8,432 nt of DNA from Microcoleaceae cyanobacterium UBA11344 (GTDB lineage Bacteria > Cyanobacteriota > Cyanobacteriia > Cyanobacteriales > Microcoleaceae). A program made the translations under genes and the position numbers. The notes beneath the pieces were generated by a model. It did no database searches. It saw nothing but the letters and a program-made list of their open reading frames with translations, and had not been told where the DNA came from. Each line of letters begins with the position of its first letter. The stretch's first letter is position 1. Below are positions 6,282 to 8,432 of the stretch, piece after piece. The stretch covers positions 11,445 to 19,876 of the forward strand of contig DMYK01000069.1 of assembly GCA_003483675.1 (NCBI GenBank). Reading direction: 5' to 3'.

Positions 6282-6322
6282 TTTCTAAAAAATGCGATCG
6301 GTCATCAGTTATTGGTAGCAGC

Positions 6323-6420
6323 TAACAAATAACTAATAACAAATAACTCATAACAAATAACTAATAACAAATAACTCATGACAAATAACTCATGACAAAT
6401 AACTAATAACAAATAACTCA
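6323..6420. repeat. Seven tandem 14-bp repeats (TAACAAATAACTAA family)
   Basis: Copies begin at 6323, 6337, 6351, 6365, 6379, 6393 and 6407, and a decaying eighth at 6421-6430. The variants are TAACAAATAACTAA, TAACAAATAACTCA, TGACAAATAACTCA and TGACAAATAACTAA. The first four alternate between -AA and -CA endings, so part of the array has a 28-bp higher-order period. Such short tandem repeats are typical of filamentous cyanobacteria. The stop codon and last codons of the methyltransferase gene lie inside copies 7 and 8. Confidence 0.93.
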
Positions 6421-7272
6421 TGACAAATTATTCTTTGCTCCCACGCCAACATACATAATCGAAGTATCCTGATTAATTTTGATTTTAAACAACCCATATT
6501 TTTTGTAATCAACATAGTTAGCGATATTAGATGTTAAGGTTTGAGATGCTTGCTTGAGAACATCAGCGTCTGGGAATAGCTGCTTTCCGCCCATCAAATT
6601 TCCCCAAAAACTGTTTAATTCAGTTAAAAGAGCGCCAATTTCTCCAAACACATCAAAACCTTTAATTTCGATATTACCAAAACCCGTATTACCCATCACC
6701 ACAGACAGTTCCTCCGGCGTAATAAACTTGTCCCAATCGTGAACGCCCTTCCTAATTTCCCCCAAGATATTTTCCATCAGCCCAATCATCACAACTTGCG
6801 ACGAAAAAGTTCGATTAATCGTGTCAAAAAAGAACAATCCCCCAGGCTTCAGAATTCGGTGAACCTCTGACACAACTTGTTTGTAATCGGCAACGTGTTC
6901 TAGAACATCAACACAAATTACCACATCAAAGGTATTATCATCGTAGGGCATATTTTCGGCAAAACCTTGTCTGTAGTCAATCTCGAAACCGCTAATCACT
7001 GCATGATTTATAGCTGCTTGAACGCACTTTTGGGACTGGTCTATTCCAGAAACAATCGCGCCTCTCTCGGCCATAAATTCGCAGGAAAAGCCGCCGCCGC
7101 ACCCGACATCTAAGGTTTTCAATCCCTGCCAATTTGTCGCGTGTCTGTCGAAAAATTCAAATCTGGGTTTATTGAGATGGTAAAGAGCATAGATTTTAGA
7201 TTTTTCGTCCCACCAATTATCGGCATTTTCGTCATAAAATTCTAAATCATTTTTTACTTCAGTTTTTACCAT
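6418..7272 (-). CDS. SAM-dependent methyltransferase, UbiG/Coq3-like
   Basis: A class I SAM-dependent methyltransferase of 284 aa from the chosen start. Motif I is LDVGCGGGF (54-62), the ribose-binding acid is Asp78 in GIDQS, motif II is FDVVICVDVLEHV (115-127) and motif III is LKPGGLFFFDTINRT (141-155). The N-terminal FYDENADNWWDE, the TINRT after motif III and HDWDKFITPEEL (178-189) are the marks of UbiG-type O-methyltransferases. Cyanobacteria make plastoquinone, not ubiquinone, so the true substrate is unknown. The frame extends to an ATG at 7371, but those extra 33 residues are translated from an inverted-repeat element. ATG 7272 is preferred, with AGGA 11 nt before it; ATG 7284 is an alternative. 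The last three residues and stop come from the 14-bp tandem array. Confidence 0.9.
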   Translation of the reverse strand: MVKTEVKNDLEFYDENADNWWDEKSKIYALYHLNKPRFEFFDRHATNWQGLKTLDVGCGGGFSCEFMAERGAIVSGIDQSQKCVQAAINHAVISGFEIDYRQGFAENMPYDDNTFDVVICVDVLEHVADYKQVVSEVHRILKPGGLFFFDTINRTFSSQVVMIGLMENILGEIRKGVHDWDKFITPEELSVVMGNTGFGNIEIKGFDVFGEIGALLTELNSFWGNLMGGKQLFPDADVLKQASQTLTSNIANYVDYKKYGLFKIKINQDTSIMYVGVGAKNNLS

Positions 7273-7298
7273 GCTTTTTTCCATCCTAGTTAGAACAA

Positions 7299-7407
7299 TA
7301 GGACTTACGCACGGGTGGTCAGAAACCGGGTTTTTCCGAGAAAACTTCGTTACAGTCGGCAAAAATGGCAAAAACCCGGTTTCTTTGGTTTTGATGCGTA
7401 AGTCCTA
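7299..7407. mobile_element. 109-bp nested inverted-repeat element (TAGGACTTACGCA ends)
   Basis: Outer ends TAGGACTTACGCA (7299-7311) and TGCGTAAGTCCTA (7395-7407) are perfect 13-bp inverted copies. Inside, AGAAACCGGGTTTTT (7321-7335) and AAAAACCCGGTTTCT (7370-7384) are perfect 15-bp inverted copies. It has no gene. I recognise both arm sequences as abundant dispersed repeats in Microcoleus-like genomes. It sits 26 bp upstream of the methyltransferase start, so the mRNA leader should fold into a long double hairpin. Transposition is inferred from its form. Confidence 0.85.
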
Positions 7408-7437
7408 AACAATATAGCTTTGCTTCACGCATTTTTG

Positions 7438-7443
7438 ATTATA
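7438..7443 (-). promoter_or_regulatory. Candidate -10 box for the methyltransferase gene
   Basis: A perfect TATAAT on the minus strand, upstream of the inverted-repeat element. No clear -35 is seen 16-18 bp further up. If used, the leader would be about 160 nt and contain the whole element. The same site reads TATAAT one shift away on the plus strand, but no gene follows there. Confidence 0.35.
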
Positions 7444-7476
7444 ATTGAAACACAAATTTCCATTACTCATGATCAA

Positions 7477-7497
7477 GAACAGGCAAGATGCCTGTTC
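7477..7497. repeat. Perfect hairpin GAACAGGCA-AGA-TGCCTGTTC
   Basis: A 9-bp perfect stem with a 3-nt loop, of the kind found repeatedly between genes in filamentous cyanobacteria. It lies 64 bp beyond the stop of the DivIVA-like gene and may stabilise the 3' end of that transcript; there is no U-run. Confidence 0.75.
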
Positions 7498-7520
7498 CAC
7501 AAAGAGTGAATTTTCCTGTG

Positions 7521-7542
7521 GGGTGGGCCGGAAAGCCCGCCC
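7521..7542 (-). terminator. G+C-rich hairpin downstream of the DivIVA-like gene
   Basis: GGGTGGGC (7521-7528) pairs with GCCCGCCC (7535-7542), with one G-T wobble and a 6-nt loop, 18 bp after the stop codon. It is the strongest hairpin near the end of the coaD/DivIVA-like unit, but it lacks a following U-tract, so factor-independent termination is uncertain. Together with the hairpin at 7477-7497 it resembles a known intergenic repeat pair. Confidence 0.4.
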
Positions 7543-7560
7543 TTCCTTCGGGCGATCGAT

Positions 7561-8226
7561 TCACGAGCCAGAAACATTATCTAACCGATCGCGCCCATTG
7601 CGAACTACTCGCAGCATATCGCTCAGCTTATGCTCGATATTGTCCAACATTTGGTCGGCGTAGTCGTCGGCTCCGTTTTGAATATCCTCGCATTCAGAGA
7701 TGGCTCTAGCTCTCATTTCTGCCAATTCTTCTTGAGCCTGGTAGCGAATTTGTTCAACTTCCGCCAGCGTCGCCTGCTGAATTGCTTCGCAGTCGAGCAA
7801 AACTTGCTGTCGCAACTGATCGGCTTCTACCTTCGCCTGTTGGATCAGACCCATATCGTTTAAAAGCTCTGCCGCTCGCCGTTCTGCTGCTTCTACGACT
7901 TTAGTCGCGTAAAGTTCGGCTTCTTGAAGCAAATCGTCTTTGTGTCGGATAATCAGTTCTGCTTCCTGAAAGGCGATCGGCAAATTCAGCCTCACCAAGT
8001 CTAACTGGTCGAGCAACTGTTCTTCATCTATCAGAGTGCGTCTAGTCATGGGAATTCGCGGACTATCGAGAACAATTTCCTCAAGTCGGTTCAATTCCCG
8101 CTGGATGTCTACTCCTGTGGTTCTGGTGTCGTCTCCGAAGGCTGCTGGATGCTGAGCTGGTTCGTGCTCAGTGCTGCGTCCGGTGCTTTCTGGTTCGATG
8201 CGAGTTGGTTCCTGCTGGCGTAACAT
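7561..8226 (-). CDS. DivIVA-like coiled-coil protein conserved in cyanobacteria
   Basis: A 221-aa soluble, strongly charged protein. The conserved part begins at [21 protein letters not shown] (39-59), then [23 protein letters not shown] (67-89). A long coiled coil rich in Ala, Glu, Gln and Arg runs from about 85 to 180 and ends in a conserved [20 protein letters not shown] block (179-198). This matches a cyanobacterial family often labelled DivIVA-like or ATP-synthase-b-like; Cdv3, a cell-division protein of Synechococcus, is the kind of protein it resembles, but orthology is not shown. The first 38 residues are low-complexity and overlap coaD in another frame. ATG 8226 is chosen because the only later in-frame Met before the coiled coil (60) falls after conserved residues and because homologues I recall also begin MLxQ. 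No Shine-Dalgarno is visible. It probably acts as a membrane- or division-associated scaffold. Confidence 0.85.
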   Translation of the reverse strand: MLRQQEPTRIEPESTGRSTEHEPAQHPAAFGDDTRTTGVDIQRELNRLEEIVLDSPRIPMTRRTLIDEEQLLDQLDLVRLNLPIAFQEAELIIRHKDDLLQEAELYATKVVEAAERRAAELLNDMGLIQQAKVEADQLRQQVLLDCEAIQQATLAEVEQIRYQAQEELAEMRARAISECEDIQNGADDYADQMLDNIEHKLSDMLRVVRNGRDRLDNVSGS

Positions 8227-8432
8227 TTGTAAATATCTAGAGCGACGTGTTTCGGAACAAGATGATCTACGGAGCCTCCAAACTTGGCTATTTCCTTAAC
8301 TACACTACTACTTAAAAAGCTGTATTCGTTAGAGGTAGCCAAAAAGACTGTTTCAATTTCACCCAACAGGGTTTTATTGGTGTGGGCCATCTGGAGTTCC
8401 ATTTCAAAGTCTGTTAATACTCGCAGCCCCCG
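8109..8432 (-). CDS. coaD: Phosphopantetheine adenylyltransferase CoaD, C-terminal part
   Basis: The C-terminal 107 residues of CoaD, which joins ATP and 4'-phosphopantetheine to make dephospho-CoA, the fourth step of coenzyme A synthesis. The frame is open to the window edge and reads [20 protein letters not shown], the conserved R-G-L-R and E-L-Q-M-A-x-x-N segments of the family. [27 protein letters not shown] follows, with the SSS-x-V-K-E nucleotide-binding signature, and [14 protein letters not shown] ends the normal fold. The apparent ATG at 8402 is internal, not the start. After the usual end there is a tail of about 35 residues rich in Gln, Ser, Asn and Pro, and this tail overlaps the start of the DivIVA-like gene by 118 bp. 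The N-terminal HxGH half lies outside the window. Confidence 0.95.
   Translation of the reverse strand, partial: RGLRVLTDFEMELQMAHTNKTLLGEIETVFLATSNEYSFLSSSVVKEIAKFGGSVDHLVPKHVALDIYKCYASRNQLASNQKAPDAALSTNQLSIQQPSETTPEPQE

Larger units (their letters stand above)
5886..6417. other. Gene-free 530-bp repeat-rich spacer
   Basis: No coding sequence can be supported on either strand; short frames here are built from repeats. It holds, in order, the operon's upstream region with the Fur-like site and palindrome, a partial repeat copy, the 117-bp MITE-like element and the 14-bp tandem array. A HIP1 octamer is at 6127-6134. Any promoter for the cupin operon should lie in its first 120 bp. Confidence 0.7.

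Noticed and set aside
6323..6420. CRISPR array
   Set aside because: The units are directly contiguous 14-mers with no spacers; it is a simple tandem array.
7273..7371. 33-residue N-terminal extension of the methyltransferase
   Set aside because: It is translated from the inverted-repeat element and precedes the conserved UbiG-type N-terminus; ATG 7272 (or 7284) fits better.
7445..7863. Plus-strand open frames of 72-77 aa over the end of the DivIVA-like gene
   Set aside because: They run antisense to the conserved coiled-coil gene or through repeat hairpins, with no motif or ribosome site.

Overview
The window looks like chromosomal DNA from a filamentous cyanobacterium of the Oscillatoriales, most like Microcoleus/Oscillatoria/Phormidium. 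Three grounds support this. The HIP1 octamer GCGATCGC occurs three times (961, 4451, 6127) and its CGATCG core many more times. The genes are typical cyanobacterial ones: long-chain flavodoxin isiB, an orphan histidine kinase of the HEINNPVNF type, a DivIVA-like protein behind coaD, and a cyanobacterial alpha/beta hydrolase. The gaps are full of dispersed repeats with arms such as TAGGACTTACGCA and GTGCGTCAG, which I know from such genomes. The genus is an inference.

Layout. Bases 1-1529 (+) hold the C-terminal two thirds or more of a P1B-type heavy-metal ATPase, cut by the window edge. It converges on a 662-aa membrane sensor histidine kinase (1724-3712, -) across a gap holding a degenerate inverted-repeat element. 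Everything to the right is on the minus strand. An alpha/beta hydrolase (3908-4645) is separated by tandem repeats and a dispersed hairpin from a compact three-gene operon, read from right to left: a small cupin (5542-5871), a 51-aa zinc-ribbon protein (5382-5537) and isiB flavodoxin (4867-5379). About 550 bp with no convincing gene follows. It carries a candidate Fur box, a perfect palindrome, repeat elements and a 14-bp tandem array. The array runs into the 3' end of a UbiG-like methyltransferase gene (6418-7272). A 109-bp inverted-repeat element lies between that gene and its likely promoter. The right end holds a DivIVA-like coiled-coil protein (7561-8226) overlapping by 118 bp the 3' end of coaD (8109-8432, cut by the window).

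How the genes may work together. The only tight functional unit is cupin - zinc ribbon - isiB. Gaps are 4 and 2 nt, and the isiB Shine-Dalgarno lies inside the last codons of the zinc-ribbon gene, so translation is probably coupled. Flavodoxin replaces ferredoxin in iron limitation, and a 12/19 match to the Fur consensus lies upstream of the operon. The two small partners may therefore belong to the same stress response, but this is inference. coaD and the DivIVA-like gene form a second pair. The ATPase, kinase, hydrolase and methyltransferase appear to be independent units.

The least described items are the 51-aa zinc-ribbon gene coupled to isiB, the dual-coding coaD/DivIVA junction, and the repeat elements that reshape both ends of the methyltransferase gene.
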